Of a DNA stretch of 64,000 bases, positions 48,278-57,340 are shown piece after piece. Location of the stretch: contig NZ_QORW01000002.1 in the NCBI RefSeq assembly GCF_003574735.1, positions 62,001 through 126,000 of the forward strand, given 5' to 3'. Within the stretch, counting starts at the first letter, position 1; each line of letters starts with the position of its first letter. The translations under genes and the position numbers were made by a program. The stretch is from Dongia deserti. GTDB taxonomy: Bacteria; Pseudomonadota; Alphaproteobacteria; Dongiales; Dongiaceae. The notes under the pieces are model-generated. The model did not search any database and was not told the origin of the DNA. It saw nothing but the letters and a program-made list of their open reading frames with translations.

Positions 48278-49593
48278 GTGGCGCATGGATCGCCCTTATC
48301 GGCTTCGGCGGCATGTTGGCGCTGATCGCGCTGCGGCTCCATGTCGGCATCGCGATGTTCGTGACCGGCTGTCTCGGCTACATTTACCTATCGAGCGGAT
48401 CGGCGCTGTTCGCATTCCTCAAGACCAACGCCTACAATCTTTTCGCGAGCTACACGCTCTCCGTCATCCCGCTGTTCATCCTGATGGGCGCGTTGGCTGA
48501 GCAATCCGGTCTCTCCACTGCACTTTTCCGCGCTGCAGCCGCCCTCATGGGCCAGGTGCGCGGCGGGCTCGCCATGGCGGTGGTCGCGGCCTGCACGGCC
48601 TTCGGTGCGATCTGCGGATCGTCCGTCGCCACCACCGCCACGTTCGGCCGCGCAGCATTGCCGGAGCTGCTGCGGCACAAATACGATGGCGGCCTCGCAA
48701 CCGGCACGATCGCGGTCGGCGGAACGCTCGGCATTTTGGTTCCGCCCTCGATAATCCTGGTCATCTACGCGATCACCGTGGAGCAGAACATCAGCCTATT
48801 GTTCATGGCGGCTCTGGTGCCGGGTTTGTTGGCGACTCTGTTCTATCTCGTCACGATCTCCTTCGTGACGCGGCGAACGCCCGATCTGGCGCCATCCCAC
48901 GATCCGCATGCGAGCGGCAGGCGTTGGCGGCATTTCAAGGCGGTCTGGCCGGTGCTGCTGGTTGCGGTGCTGGTGGTCGGTGGCATCTATGGCGGTGTTT
49001 TCAGTCCCACAGAAGGTGCCGCAGTCGGCACCATCGCACTCCTGGTCATCGGCCTCGCCCAGCGAACACTGGGCTGGGCCGCCTTGCGGACCAGCATCCT
49101 GAACACCGCTTCCACCACCGCGATGATCTTTGTGATCCTCATGGGATCGGAGATCTTCAACGCCTTCCTCGCCCTGTCCCAGATGCCGATGCAGGCCGCC
49201 GCGTTCATCACGTCGCTGGGATTGCCGCCATACGGCGTGCTCGCCGGTATCCTGGCGCTCTACATCCTGCTAGGCGCGGTCATGGACGAGCTGGCGATGA
49301 TCCTTCTGACGCTGCCAGTGTTCTTTCCGATCGTTTCGGCACTGGATTTCGGCATGCAGCCGGACGACCTTGCGATCTGGTTCGGCATCCTGCTGCTCAT
49401 CGTGGTCGGGATCGGCCTGACCGCGCCACCGATCGGGCTCAATGTCTTCGTCATCAGCGCCATCGCCAGGAACGTCTCGATCGTGCAGACCTATCGCGGC
49501 GTTCTGCCTTTCATCGCGGCGGATGTCGTGCGGCTTGTTCTGGTCTTGCTGTTTCCCGGCCTTGCGCTCGGCCTCGTGCATCTGTTGTCCTGA
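48274..49593 (+). CDS. TRAP transporter large membrane subunit (DctM family)
   Basis: A 439-residue sodium-coupled permease with about twelve membrane helices. Typical segments include AACTAFGAICGSSVATTATFGRAALPE near residue 105, GTLGILVPPSIILVIYAI near 150, and GLTAPPIGLNVFVI near 385. The frame is open upstream inside the preceding gene, but the ATGA overlap at 48274 fixes the start. Its last 83 bp overlap the convergent pcaQ gene. Confidence 0.93.
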   Translation: MSGAWIALIGFGGMLALIALRLHVGIAMFVTGCLGYIYLSSGSALFAFLKTNAYNLFASYTLSVIPLFILMGALAEQSGLSTALFRAAAALMGQVRGGLAMAVVAACTAFGAICGSSVATTATFGRAALPELLRHKYDGGLATGTIAVGGTLGILVPPSIILVIYAITVEQNISLLFMAALVPGLLATLFYLVTISFVTRRTPDLAPSHDPHASGRRWRHFKAVWPVLLVAVLVVGGIYGGVFSPTEGAAVGTIALLVIGLAQRTLGWAALRTSILNTASTTAMIFVILMGSEIFNAFLALSQMPMQAAAFITSLGLPPYGVLAGILALYILLGAVMDELAMILLTLPVFFPIVSALDFGMQPDDLAIWFGILLLIVVGIGLTAPPIGLNVFVISAIARNVSIVQTYRGVLPFIAADVVRLVLVLLFPGLALGLVHLLS

Positions 49594-50533
49594 CCGGCAC
49601 GCGGTCCAACGCTTGGTCGCTCTTGCCAGCCGCTTCGCGGATGGTCTGCATCAGCATGACCGACGGCAGGCTTGGCGGGCTGTCGGCGCGGGTGGTCAGG
49701 CCGACCGGCCCGGTGGTCCCCTCCGTTTCCACCGGCAGCTCGGCCAGCATCCTGTCCGCCAGATCGTCGAGCACAACGCCGCGAGAAATGATCCAGACCG
49801 CATCGGTCATGCGCGTATAGCGGCGGCCGAACGCCATGGACACGGTCTCGATCTGGTCTGGAATGGTGGCAATTCCATGCGTAATGAGGAACCGGTCGAC
49901 CATCGGCCGGATGATCGACCCTTCGGTCGGCATCAGCACCGTGTAGCGCGCTATCTTCGCGAGGTCGAACGGCGTCTCGCCCAGCAGCGGATGGCCCGGC
50001 CGCACGATGAAAGAGACGCGCTCGGAATAAAGATGCTCGAAGCTGAGGCCGGTCATCAGCTCCGGATCGGCGAGCCTTCCGACCACCAGATCGAGATCGC
50101 CGGTGCGCAGTTGCGACAGCAGCACGGCGTTGTCGCCCGTCACCACGCGCACCACCGTGCCCATGTTCTCTTGCTTGAACAGGCTGACGGCGAGCGGCAT
50201 GACCCGCGTTGAAACCGTGGGCAGGGCGCCGACCTTGATTGCCATGCCGCCTTTGGTGCGCGCCTGGGTGATGGAATCGATCCCCTGGCGCAGTGCCGTC
50301 ACGCTCGCGCCAGCATAGCGCAGGAACACGTCGCCGAAGCGGGTCAGCACCACGCCGCGCCCGCGCCGCTCGAACAAGGCAACGCCAAGCAGTTCTTCCA
50401 GTTCGCGGATGGTCTTGGAAACGGCCGGCTGGGTGACGGACAGGGCGGCCGCCGCCTTGACCACGCTGCGTTGGCGCGCGATTTCCAGGAAGCACTGCAG
50501 ATGGCGATACTTCACCCGCTGATCGAGCGCCAT
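49511..50533 (-). CDS. pcaQ: LysR-family regulator of protocatechuate genes
   Basis: A 340-residue LysR protein: winged helix at residues ~5-65 (YRHLQCFLEIARQRSVVKAAA, VTQPAVSKTIRELEE), then a two-lobed effector domain. It is divergent from pcaDCHGB, as in rhizobia, where PcaQ activates these genes in response to carboxymuconolactone. It is about 30 residues longer than I expect; the extra basic, Arg/Gln-rich tail (after ~residue 310) overlaps the dctM 3' end on the other strand. A lost stop or frameshift would explain this. Confidence 0.9.
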   Translation of the reverse strand: MALDQRVKYRHLQCFLEIARQRSVVKAAAALSVTQPAVSKTIRELEELLGVALFERRGRGVVLTRFGDVFLRYAGASVTALRQGIDSITQARTKGGMAIKVGALPTVSTRVMPLAVSLFKQENMGTVVRVVTGDNAVLLSQLRTGDLDLVVGRLADPELMTGLSFEHLYSERVSFIVRPGHPLLGETPFDLAKIARYTVLMPTEGSIIRPMVDRFLITHGIATIPDQIETVSMAFGRRYTRMTDAVWIISRGVVLDDLADRMLAELPVETEGTTGPVGLTTRADSPPSLPSVMLMQTIREAAGKSDQALDRVPVRTTDARGRAQGRETARPEQAARHPPR

Positions 50534-50558
50534 TCACCCCTCGAGCCATATCCAAATG

Positions 50559-50594
50559 ATTATGCTTCGAGCATAAATCGTTACTATACATAAC
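50559..50594 (+). promoter_or_regulatory. Bipartite regulatory element in the pcaQ-pcaD spacer
   Basis: ATTATGC (50559) and ACATAAC (50588, inside TATACATAAC) have the same 29-bp offset as the TRAP promoter element. A perfect dyad TTATGC-TTCGA-GCATAA (50560-50576), with LysR-type T-N11-A character, overlaps the left half. It lies 26 bp upstream of the pcaQ start and 56 bp before pcaD, the usual place for a LysR activator. Confidence 0.65.
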
Positions 50595-50649
50595 TGATCG
50601 GCGCGGCCAAGATCGCGGGAGGTGCGGCGGAACGGGAATCAGAGCCCAC

Positions 50650-51444
50650 ATGGCCTTCGGCCGGTTCAACCACCAAATGCTTCATTTCCGGGACGAAAAC
50701 CCGCGGCAAGAGCGGACCTTTGTATTCGTGAACTCGCTCGGGACCGACTTGCGGATTTGGGACGACGTGGTTGCATATTTCGGCGCCGACTTCCGCACGC
50801 TGCGCTACGACCTGCGCGGCCACGGCCTGTCGGATGCGCCTCCTGCGCCTTACTCGATCGAGGACCACGTGGCCGATCTTGCCGCATTGCTCGATGCGCA
50901 CCAAATCAAGAACGCTGTCGTGATTGGGCTCTCCGTCGGCGGCATGGTCGCGCAAGCCCTGGCTTCGCAGAGGGTCGACTTGGTGCGCATGCTTGTACTC
51001 TGCGACACCGCCCACAAGGTGGGGACAGCGGAGATGTGGAATGCGCGCATCGACGCTGTGCGCAAGGATGGGCTCGCCTCCATCGCTGATGCCGTCCTCG
51101 AGCGCTGGTTCTCAAGCGCGTTCCGGCAGACGCGTCCTGCGGATCTGGCGGGTTATCGGAACATGCTCACCCGTGCACCAGCGGAGGGCTATGTCGGCAC
51201 CTGCGCGACCTTGCGTGATACTGACCTGACTGCGGCGAGCGCCCAGATCACACAGCCAGCCTTGTGCCTGGTCGGAGAAGAAGACACCGCTACGCCGTCA
51301 GACCTGGTCCGGTCTTTGAGCGAGCTCATGCCCAACGCAGCGTTCGAGACGATTGCAGGTGCCGGGCATCTGCCGTGCGTCGAACAGCCGAAACCACTGG
51401 CCTTGCGGATCGAGTCCTTTGTCAGGAGAAACTGGAGTGCCTAG
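50650..51444 (+). CDS. pcaD: 3-oxoadipate enol-lactonase
   Basis: A 264-residue alpha/beta hydrolase that opens 3-oxoadipate enol-lactone to 3-oxoadipate. The oxyanion region is LGTDLRIWDDV, the nucleophile Ser is in IGLSVGGMVAQALA, the acid is in EEDTATPSD, and the His is in AGAGHLPCVEQP. First gene of the pcaDCHGB operon; the next gene overlaps it by 8 bp. No strong ribosome site at the ATG. Confidence 0.94.
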   Translation: MAFGRFNHQMLHFRDENPRQERTFVFVNSLGTDLRIWDDVVAYFGADFRTLRYDLRGHGLSDAPPAPYSIEDHVADLAALLDAHQIKNAVVIGLSVGGMVAQALASQRVDLVRMLVLCDTAHKVGTAEMWNARIDAVRKDGLASIADAVLERWFSSAFRQTRPADLAGYRNMLTRAPAEGYVGTCATLRDTDLTAASAQITQPALCLVGEEDTATPSDLVRSLSELMPNAAFETIAGAGHLPCVEQPKPLALRIESFVRRNWSA

Positions 51445-51853
51445 CCGATCGAAGCAGGGCCTCTTCGAGCAGGGCATGGAGACGCGCCGCGCGGTCCTGG
51501 GCGACGCCCATGTCGATGGCGCGGAGGCGAGCCAGACCGACTTCGATGCGCCGTTCCAGGCCCTGATCACCGAGGGTGCTTGGGGCTCCGTCTGGTCGCG
51601 GCCGCACTGGACTAAGCGCGAGCGCTCGATGGTAACGATCGCGCTACTGGCTGCCCTCGGACACGATGAAGAATTGGCCATGCATGTGCGCGCGACGTGC
51701 AATACCGGCGCGACCCAGAAGGATCTGCGCGAGGCGATGATGCATGTCGCAATCTATGCCGGCGTGCCGGCCGCCAATCATGCGATCAAGGTCATCAAGC
51801 AGACCTATGCCGACATGGCGAATGAGCCGGCAAAGCGAAAGAAGCGCAGATGA
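51437..51853 (+). CDS. pcaC: 4-carboxymuconolactone decarboxylase
   Basis: A 138-residue decarboxylase converting gamma-carboxymuconolactone to 3-oxoadipate enol-lactone. The CMD fold is shown by the helical core with LAALGHDEELAMHVRATCNTGATQKDL and the MMHVAIYAGVPAANHA helix. I place the start at the GTG at 51437, which has AGGAG 8 bases upstream. It gives the usual length; the open frame further back would run deep into pcaD. Overlaps pcaH by ATGA. Confidence 0.92.
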   Translation: MPSRSKQGLFEQGMETRRAVLGDAHVDGAEASQTDFDAPFQALITEGAWGSVWSRPHWTKRERSMVTIALLAALGHDEELAMHVRATCNTGATQKDLREAMMHVAIYAGVPAANHAIKVIKQTYADMANEPAKRKKRR

Positions 51854-52569
51854 GCGAGCTTACCGAATTCCGGCCGCGCGATCGCAACTGGCACCCCGCC
51901 GCCGATACGCCAGCCTATCGATCGACCACCTATCGCGCGCCGCGTCGGTCGCTTCTGGCGGTGCCACAATCGATCGGTGAGCTGAGCGGACCCGTGTTCG
52001 GCGACACGCCCTTGGATCCGCTGGGCAACGATCTGATCCGCAACTACGCCACCACCGGCGACGCGATCGGTGAACGCATCATCGTGCATGGCCGCGTGCT
52101 GGACGAGAACGAGCGGCCGATTCCCGGCACACTGATCGAGATCTGGCAGGCCAATGCCGGCGGCAAATACCGTCATGTGAACGACACATACGTGGCGGCA
52201 CTCGATCCCAATTTCGGCGGCTGTGGCCGCGTGATCAGCGATGCGGACGGGCGCTACTCGTTCCGCACGATCCGGCCCGGCCCCTATCCGTTTCCGAATG
52301 AAGGCTGCGACTGGCGACCTGCCCACATTCACTTGTCGATCTTCGGCCACGCGTTCGTGCAGCGTCTCGTGACGCAGCTCTATTTCGAGGGCGATCCGCT
52401 GATTCCGCGCTGTGTGATCGTCAACACCATCAAGGACCCGAAAGCGATCGACAGCCTGATCGCGAAGCTCGACATGGATGCCATGCATGCCTTCGATTGC
52501 CTGGCCTATCGCTTCGACATCGTGCTACGCGGGCACCAGGCCACCTACTTCGAGGACCGGGGCTCCTGA
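51850..52569 (+). CDS. pcaH: Protocatechuate 3,4-dioxygenase beta subunit
   Basis: A 239-residue subunit carrying the non-heme Fe(III) of the intradiol dioxygenase. The iron ligands are visible: Tyr in GGKYRHVND, Tyr in RPGPYPF, and two His in RPAHIHLSIFG. The N-terminal YRSTTYRAPRRSLL is also typical. It acts with PcaG to cleave protocatechuate between the hydroxyls to 3-carboxy-cis,cis-muconate. 1 bp separates it from pcaG. Confidence 0.96.
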   Translation: MSELTEFRPRDRNWHPAADTPAYRSTTYRAPRRSLLAVPQSIGELSGPVFGDTPLDPLGNDLIRNYATTGDAIGERIIVHGRVLDENERPIPGTLIEIWQANAGGKYRHVNDTYVAALDPNFGGCGRVISDADGRYSFRTIRPGPYPFPNEGCDWRPAHIHLSIFGHAFVQRLVTQLYFEGDPLIPRCVIVNTIKDPKAIDSLIAKLDMDAMHAFDCLAYRFDIVLRGHQATYFEDRGS

Positions 52570-52570
52570 C

Positions 52571-53146
52571 ATGGCGCTGAAGGAGACACCGTCCCAGACC
52601 GCCGGGCCATTCGTCCATATCGGGACGCTGCCGGAAATCGCAGGTCTCAAGGCAAAGGCGTCCGAGCGGCGGAACATCCTCGCGCGCGACGGCACGTTGG
52701 GCGAACGCATCCGCATCGAAGGCGTCATCTACGATGGTGCCTGCGCGCTGGTGAAGGATGCGGTGCTGGAGATCTGGCAGGCCAATGCGAACGGGCAGTA
52801 TGGCTCCAACGACTTCGTCGGCTGGGGCCGCGCCGCCACGGATTTCAAGACAGGCCTCTATGTTTTCGAGACCATCAAGCCCGGCGCCACGCCTTATCGC
52901 GACGGGCGAGGGCAGGCGCCGCACATCTCGCTCTCGATCTTCGCCCGCGGCATCAACACCCACCTGCAGACACGCCTCTATTTCTCCGACGAGGCGACGG
53001 CCAACGCCGCCGATCCTGTGCTTCAGCTGGTCGGTCAACCCGATCTTATCGCCACCCTGATCGCGCAGCGGGACGCGAGCCGGCCGGTCTACCGGTTCGA
53101 TATCCGCCTGCAGGGTGAGCGGGAAACGGTCTTCTTCGATTTCTAG
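52571..53146 (+). CDS. pcaG: Protocatechuate 3,4-dioxygenase alpha subunit
   Basis: A 191-residue subunit, paralogous to PcaH but without a full iron site: the region corresponding to the two His reads QAPHISLSIFARGINTHL, with one histidine changed. N-terminal PSQTAGPFVHIG is characteristic. It shapes the active site in the alpha-beta protomer. The frame is open upstream to 52478 inside pcaH; the ATG at 52571 gives the normal length. Confidence 0.95.
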   Translation: MALKETPSQTAGPFVHIGTLPEIAGLKAKASERRNILARDGTLGERIRIEGVIYDGACALVKDAVLEIWQANANGQYGSNDFVGWGRAATDFKTGLYVFETIKPGATPYRDGRGQAPHISLSIFARGINTHLQTRLYFSDEATANAADPVLQLVGQPDLIATLIAQRDASRPVYRFDIRLQGERETVFFDF

Positions 53147-53179
53147 CGCAATGCGGTGAAAGCGGTCTAAAGTACCAGC

Positions 53180-54241
53180 ATGAGCGTTTCTGTCTTCGAT
53201 CATCCCTGGCTCTCCGCCCTGCTCAGCGACGCGGAGGTCGCGCGGCACTTCACGGCCGAGGCCGAGCTGCGGGCGATGCTCGAATTCGAGGTCGCCCTCG
53301 CCATGGCCGAGGCCGAGGCCGGCATCATCCCGATGGAGGCGGCGCAGGCCATCGCCGGGGTGGCCCTCACCTTCCAGGCCGACGTGCCGGCGCTGGCGGC
53401 CGGAACGGCGCGCGACGGCATGGTGGTGCCGGAATGGGTCAGCCAGCTGCGCCGCGCCGTTGGCTCACCGCATGGCGATCATGTCCATTTCGGCTCGACC
53501 AGCCAGGATGTACTGGACACCAGCCTGATCCTGCGTTTGCGGCCCTCTATCGAGATTCTGGCGGCGCGCCTCAAAGCGTTCGATAGCCGGCTGGCCGCCC
53601 TAGCGGCGGATCATGGCGCCATCGCAACGATGGCGCGGACCCGCATGCAGCGCGCCGTGCCGATCACCTGGGCGGACCGAATCGCCGCCTGGCGCGCGCC
53701 GCTGGCGCGGCACCAGAAGCGGCTGGAGGAACTGACGCCACGCCTGCTGGTGGTTCAGTTCGGCGGTCCGGTCGGCACTTTGGAGAAGTTCGGTGACAAG
53801 GCGCCCTCTGTCGCCGCCGCCCTCGCCAGGCGTCTCGACCTCGCGGTGCCTGCGACCGCCTGGCACAGCGCCCGCGACATGGTGGTGAACTTTGCGAATT
53901 GGCTGTCGGCGGTGACCGGCTCGCTTGGCAAGATCGGCCAGGACATCGCGCTGCTGGCACAGAACGAGATCGCCGATGTGACGGTGACTGCCGCCGGCCA
54001 GTCCTCCGCAATGCACCACAAGCGGAACCCGGTGCTGGCGGAGATCCTGGTGACGCTCGCCCGGTTCAACGCCACGCAGATTTCGGCGATGCACCATGCC
54101 TTGGTGCATGAGCAGGAGCGCTCCGGCACCGCCTGGACGCTCGAATGGATGGTGCTGCCCCAGATGGTCGTGGCGACCGGCGCGGCGCTGGCGCGCGGAC
54201 AGACGTTACTGGATTCCCTGCAGATCCACGACAAGCACTGA
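53180..54241 (+). CDS. pcaB: 3-carboxy-cis,cis-muconate cycloisomerase
   Basis: A 353-residue enzyme of the aspartase/fumarase superfamily that lactonises 3-carboxymuconate to 4-carboxymuconolactone. The superfamily signature QSSAMHHKRNP is near residue 275, HFGSTSQDVLDT near 95, and RTRMQRAVPITW near 152. Last gene of pcaDCHGB; it converges on the LD-carboxypeptidase gene with one base between stops. The later steps (pcaIJ, pcaF) are not in the window. Confidence 0.94.
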   Translation: MSVSVFDHPWLSALLSDAEVARHFTAEAELRAMLEFEVALAMAEAEAGIIPMEAAQAIAGVALTFQADVPALAAGTARDGMVVPEWVSQLRRAVGSPHGDHVHFGSTSQDVLDTSLILRLRPSIEILAARLKAFDSRLAALAADHGAIATMARTRMQRAVPITWADRIAAWRAPLARHQKRLEELTPRLLVVQFGGPVGTLEKFGDKAPSVAAALARRLDLAVPATAWHSARDMVVNFANWLSAVTGSLGKIGQDIALLAQNEIADVTVTAAGQSSAMHHKRNPVLAEILVTLARFNATQISAMHHALVHEQERSGTAWTLEWMVLPQMVVATGAALARGQTLLDSLQIHDKH

Positions 54242-54242
54242 C

Positions 54243-55085
54243 CTAGGCCGACCGCAATCCGCCGAACGGCACGACCTTGTTCGCGGCATCGTGGCCGATG
54301 TCGGCCCGGCCGAGATAGGGAATGCCCGACTGGACACACCAATGCCGTACGACCTCGAGTTCCGTCTGGCCGAAATCGGGGTCGTTGTCGGGAATGGCGG
54401 TGCAGCGGCCGAGCCGGATGCCCGCCACGCGCCGGACGCCCGGACTGCTGGTGATGTGAAACAGCGACCGGTCGATGCGATACATGTATTCCGACACTTC
54501 CTCGAGCATCAGCACGTGGCCGGTGAGGTCCGGCTGGAGCGGCGTGCCGATCAGCTGGCTGAAGGTCATGATGTTGAACGCGGCGACCTTGCCGGCGGAA
54601 GTGACCGATGGCTCCAACGTGTCCGCCGCATTGGTAGACAGGTAGGACAGCGCCCGTACGACCGCCGCCTCTCCGCCATCACGTGAGACATCGGCCGGCA
54701 TCGGCCCGTGCACGACAGCCGGGAACCCTTTGGAATAGAGCCCGGCCAGCAGAACACCGGCGTCGCTGTAGCCGAGATAAGTCTTGGCGCGCGCCGTCTC
54801 GGTCAGCTTCCCCAAAGCCGCCTCGGCGATCCGGCAAGAGCCGTAGCCGCCCCGCCCGAACCACACCACTTCGAATGCGGGATCGTTCGCGACTTCGACA
54901 AAGGCGGCGGCGCGCTCGGCGTCAGTCCCGGCAAAGTGCCCTGCCGAGCGGAAGCACTGGGGATGGAACACCAGCTCGACCGACGGGTAGCTTTCGGCAG
55001 CCAGCGCTTTCACCCGCGCCGCCATGGCGGGCTCCAGCCGTGACGATGGCGCGACGATGCCCACTCTGATTCTGCGCGTATTCAT
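54243..55085 (-). CDS. LD-carboxypeptidase (S66 family)
   Basis: A 280-residue serine peptidase of the LdcA family, which cuts the terminal D-Ala from tetrapeptides in murein recycling. GRGGYGSCR is at ~residue 78; the likely nucleophile Ser is in YLGYSDAG near 105, the Glu is in LMLEEVSEYMYR near 198, and the His is in IGHD near 265. No signal peptide, so cytoplasmic, as expected for recycling. Divergent from the Mur-ligase gene 29 bp away, forming a small recycling pair. Confidence 0.86.
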   Translation of the reverse strand: MNTRRIRVGIVAPSSRLEPAMAARVKALAAESYPSVELVFHPQCFRSAGHFAGTDAERAAAFVEVANDPAFEVVWFGRGGYGSCRIAEAALGKLTETARAKTYLGYSDAGVLLAGLYSKGFPAVVHGPMPADVSRDGGEAAVVRALSYLSTNAADTLEPSVTSAGKVAAFNIMTFSQLIGTPLQPDLTGHVLMLEEVSEYMYRIDRSLFHITSSPGVRRVAGIRLGRCTAIPDNDPDFGQTELEVVRHWCVQSGIPYLGRADIGHDAANKVVPFGGLRSA

Positions 55086-55114
55086 GAGCGAACCATTTAC
55101 CCCTACCCCGGTTT

Positions 55115-56542
55115 ATGCGATCAAAACGCATGATCTCAGGGCCGAATCAGGGGCGACCTTATTTCTTCTGCGGCATCGGCGGTAGCGGAATGTTGCCGCT
55201 GGCGTTGATCCTGCGCGCCAAGGGCTGCCAGGTGGAAGGGTCCGACCGGTCGCTGGACCAGGGCCGGCTGGCGCAGAAGTTCCAGTTCCTGCGCGACCAC
55301 GGCATCGCCCTGCACCCGCAGGATGGCAGCGGCCTCACGCGCCCCGACCAGATCCTGGTAACTTCCGCCGCGGTCGAGGAGACGGTGCCGGACGTGCAGG
55401 CCGCACGGCGGCTGACATTGCCGGTGATGCGCCGGGCGGAGCTGCTGGCCCAGCTGTTCAATGCTGCGCCCCAGAGCATCGCCGTGGGCGGCACCAGCGG
55501 CAAGTCGACCACCACCGGCATGATCGGCTGGATCCTGCATCACGCCGGCCGCGACCCGACGATCATGAACGGCGCGATCATGAAGAACTTCATCACCCCG
55601 CAGATTCCCTTTGCCGGGGCGGTGGTGGGTGGCGGCGACGTCTTCATCAGCGAGGTGGACGAGAGCGATGGTTCGATCGCCTTGTTCAATCCGAAAATCG
55701 CGGTGCTCAACAACATCTCCCTCGATCACAAGACGATGGATGAGCTGCGGTCGCTGTTCCGCGATTTCGTGAGCAAGGCGCAGGTTGCGGTGCTCAATCT
55801 CGACAATGTGGAGTCTCTGGCGCTCGCGGCTGCGCTCTCGCCGCGCTCCGTCTCGACTTACAGTCTGGTCGACCCGAATGCGCATTTGTTCGCGCACGAT
55901 CTCCGGCCGTCCCTCGAGGGCATCGACTTCGTAGTCACGGAGCGGGAAACCGGCGACGAAGCAAATGTGTACCTGCAGATGCCGGGCGTGCACAATGTCT
56001 CGAACGCGCTCGCGGCGCTATGCGCGGCGCGGGGTTGCGGAGTGTCCCTGCGCGAGGCGGCGGAAGCGCTCAGCGGATTTACCGGCATCAAGCGCCGGTT
56101 CGAGCGGGTCGGCAGCGCCAAGGGCGTGACGATCATCGACGATTTCGCGCACAATCCGGACAAGATCGCCGCGACCCTCGCGACTTTGCACGCCTTTCCA
56201 GGCCGGTTGCTGGTCCTGTTCCAGCCGCACGGCTTTCGGCCGCTGACCCACATGCGGAAAGAACTCGTCACCTGCTTCGCCGAGAACCTGAGCGAGGGCG
56301 ACGTTCTGGTGATGCCGGAGCCGGTCTATTATGGCGGCACGACGGAACGGCTGACGACCAGCGCCGACATTGTGCGCGAGGTCAAGGCAGGAGGCCGCGA
56401 CGCTTTCGCTTTTGCCGATCGCCCGGCCTGCGGCGACAAACTCGTCTCGCTCGCGCAGCCGGGCGACCGCATTGTCATCATGGGCGCGCGCGACGACACC
56501 CTGCCCGAATTCGCCGCCGATCTTCTGAAGCGGCTCGGTTAG
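55115..56542 (+). CDS. MurC/Mpl-type Mur ligase
   Basis: A 475-residue ATP-dependent ligase. An N-terminal [21 protein letters not shown] nucleotide fold, ATP-loop [15 protein letters not shown] (~residue 130), central [12 protein letters not shown] and [13 protein letters not shown], and a C-terminal domain with [11 protein letters not shown] are all MurC/Mpl features. Mpl links recovered tripeptide to UDP-MurNAc; MurC adds L-Ala. The [14 protein letters not shown] motif and pairing with an LD-carboxypeptidase favour a recycling Mpl-type role over the essential MurC, which normally lies in the dcw cluster. An ATG at 55130 is an alternative start. No good ribosome site at either. Confidence 0.8.
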   Translation: MRSKRMISGPNQGRPYFFCGIGGSGMLPLALILRAKGCQVEGSDRSLDQGRLAQKFQFLRDHGIALHPQDGSGLTRPDQILVTSAAVEETVPDVQAARRLTLPVMRRAELLAQLFNAAPQSIAVGGTSGKSTTTGMIGWILHHAGRDPTIMNGAIMKNFITPQIPFAGAVVGGGDVFISEVDESDGSIALFNPKIAVLNNISLDHKTMDELRSLFRDFVSKAQVAVLNLDNVESLALAAALSPRSVSTYSLVDPNAHLFAHDLRPSLEGIDFVVTERETGDEANVYLQMPGVHNVSNALAALCAARGCGVSLREAAEALSGFTGIKRRFERVGSAKGVTIIDDFAHNPDKIAATLATLHAFPGRLLVLFQPHGFRPLTHMRKELVTCFAENLSEGDVLVMPEPVYYGGTTERLTTSADIVREVKAGGRDAFAFADRPACGDKLVSLAQPGDRIVIMGARDDTLPEFAADLLKRLG

Positions 56543-56546
56543 CGCC

Positions 56547-57320
56547 CTACCAGCAGGTGAAGCCGCCGTCGGCCAGCACCGTCGCGCCGGTCATCAGGCT
56601 CGCGGCGTCGCTGGCCAGGAAATGCACCACCGAGGCGATCTCGTGCGGCTGCCCCAGCCGGCCCATCGGCGTGTCGCGCAGCCACTCCTTCATCATGGCT
56701 TGGACGCCGGGCACGCTGTGGACCATGGGCGTTTCGATGTAGGTGGGCGCGACGGCGTTCACGCGCACGCCGCGATCCGCCCATTCCGCCGCCAGCGATG
56801 CGGTCAGATGATGCACCGCCGCCTTGGAGGCGTTGTAGTAGGCCTGCTTCTGCGGGCGGTTCACGATGTAGCCGGACATCGAGCCGATATTGACGATCGC
56901 ACCCTTGCGCGCCTTCAGCATGTGCTTGCCGAAGGCGCGGCAGCACCAGAATACGCCGTTGTAGTTGACGTCATTGACGTTGAGCCAGAGCTCGTCGCTC
57001 ACTTCTTCCCCCGCCGTGCCGCTGCGCGCGATACCGGCATTATTGACTAGGATGTCGACGCGGCCATGCTTGGCCACCAGATCGTCGGCGACTTCGGTCA
57101 CCTGCTTGGAATTGATGACGTCCATCTGCACCGTCTCGGCATCGAGGCCAAGCTTGCGTAACTCCGCCTGCCCGCTAGCCGCCACCGCCGGATCGACGTC
57201 CGCGATCAGCACTTTGGCGCCTGCTTCGGCAAGCGCGGTGGTGCAGGCAAGGCCGATCGCACGGCCGCCGCCGGTCACCACCGCGACCCTGCCATCCAGT
57301 TTCAGTTTTTCCAGATACAT
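56547..57320 (-). CDS. Short-chain dehydrogenase (polyol operon)
   Basis: A 257-residue NAD(P)-dependent dehydrogenase: TGGGRAIGLA at residue ~16, NNAGIA near 92, catalytic Ser in IGSMSGYIV and Tyr-x3-Lys in AYYNASKAAV near 160. It resembles arabinitol/xylitol-type polyol dehydrogenases. Last gene of the polyol operon, 20 bp after the zinc dehydrogenase gene. The two enzymes could act on different polyols or on opposite carbons of one polyol. The substrate cannot be fixed by sequence alone. Confidence 0.88.
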   Translation of the reverse strand: MYLEKLKLDGRVAVVTGGGRAIGLACTTALAEAGAKVLIADVDPAVAASGQAELRKLGLDAETVQMDVINSKQVTEVADDLVAKHGRVDILVNNAGIARSGTAGEEVSDELWLNVNDVNYNGVFWCCRAFGKHMLKARKGAIVNIGSMSGYIVNRPQKQAYYNASKAAVHHLTASLAAEWADRGVRVNAVAPTYIETPMVHSVPGVQAMMKEWLRDTPMGRLGQPHEIASVVHFLASDAASLMTGATVLADGGFTCW

Positions 57321-57340
57321 GAAAATTCACTCCCCTCTGC

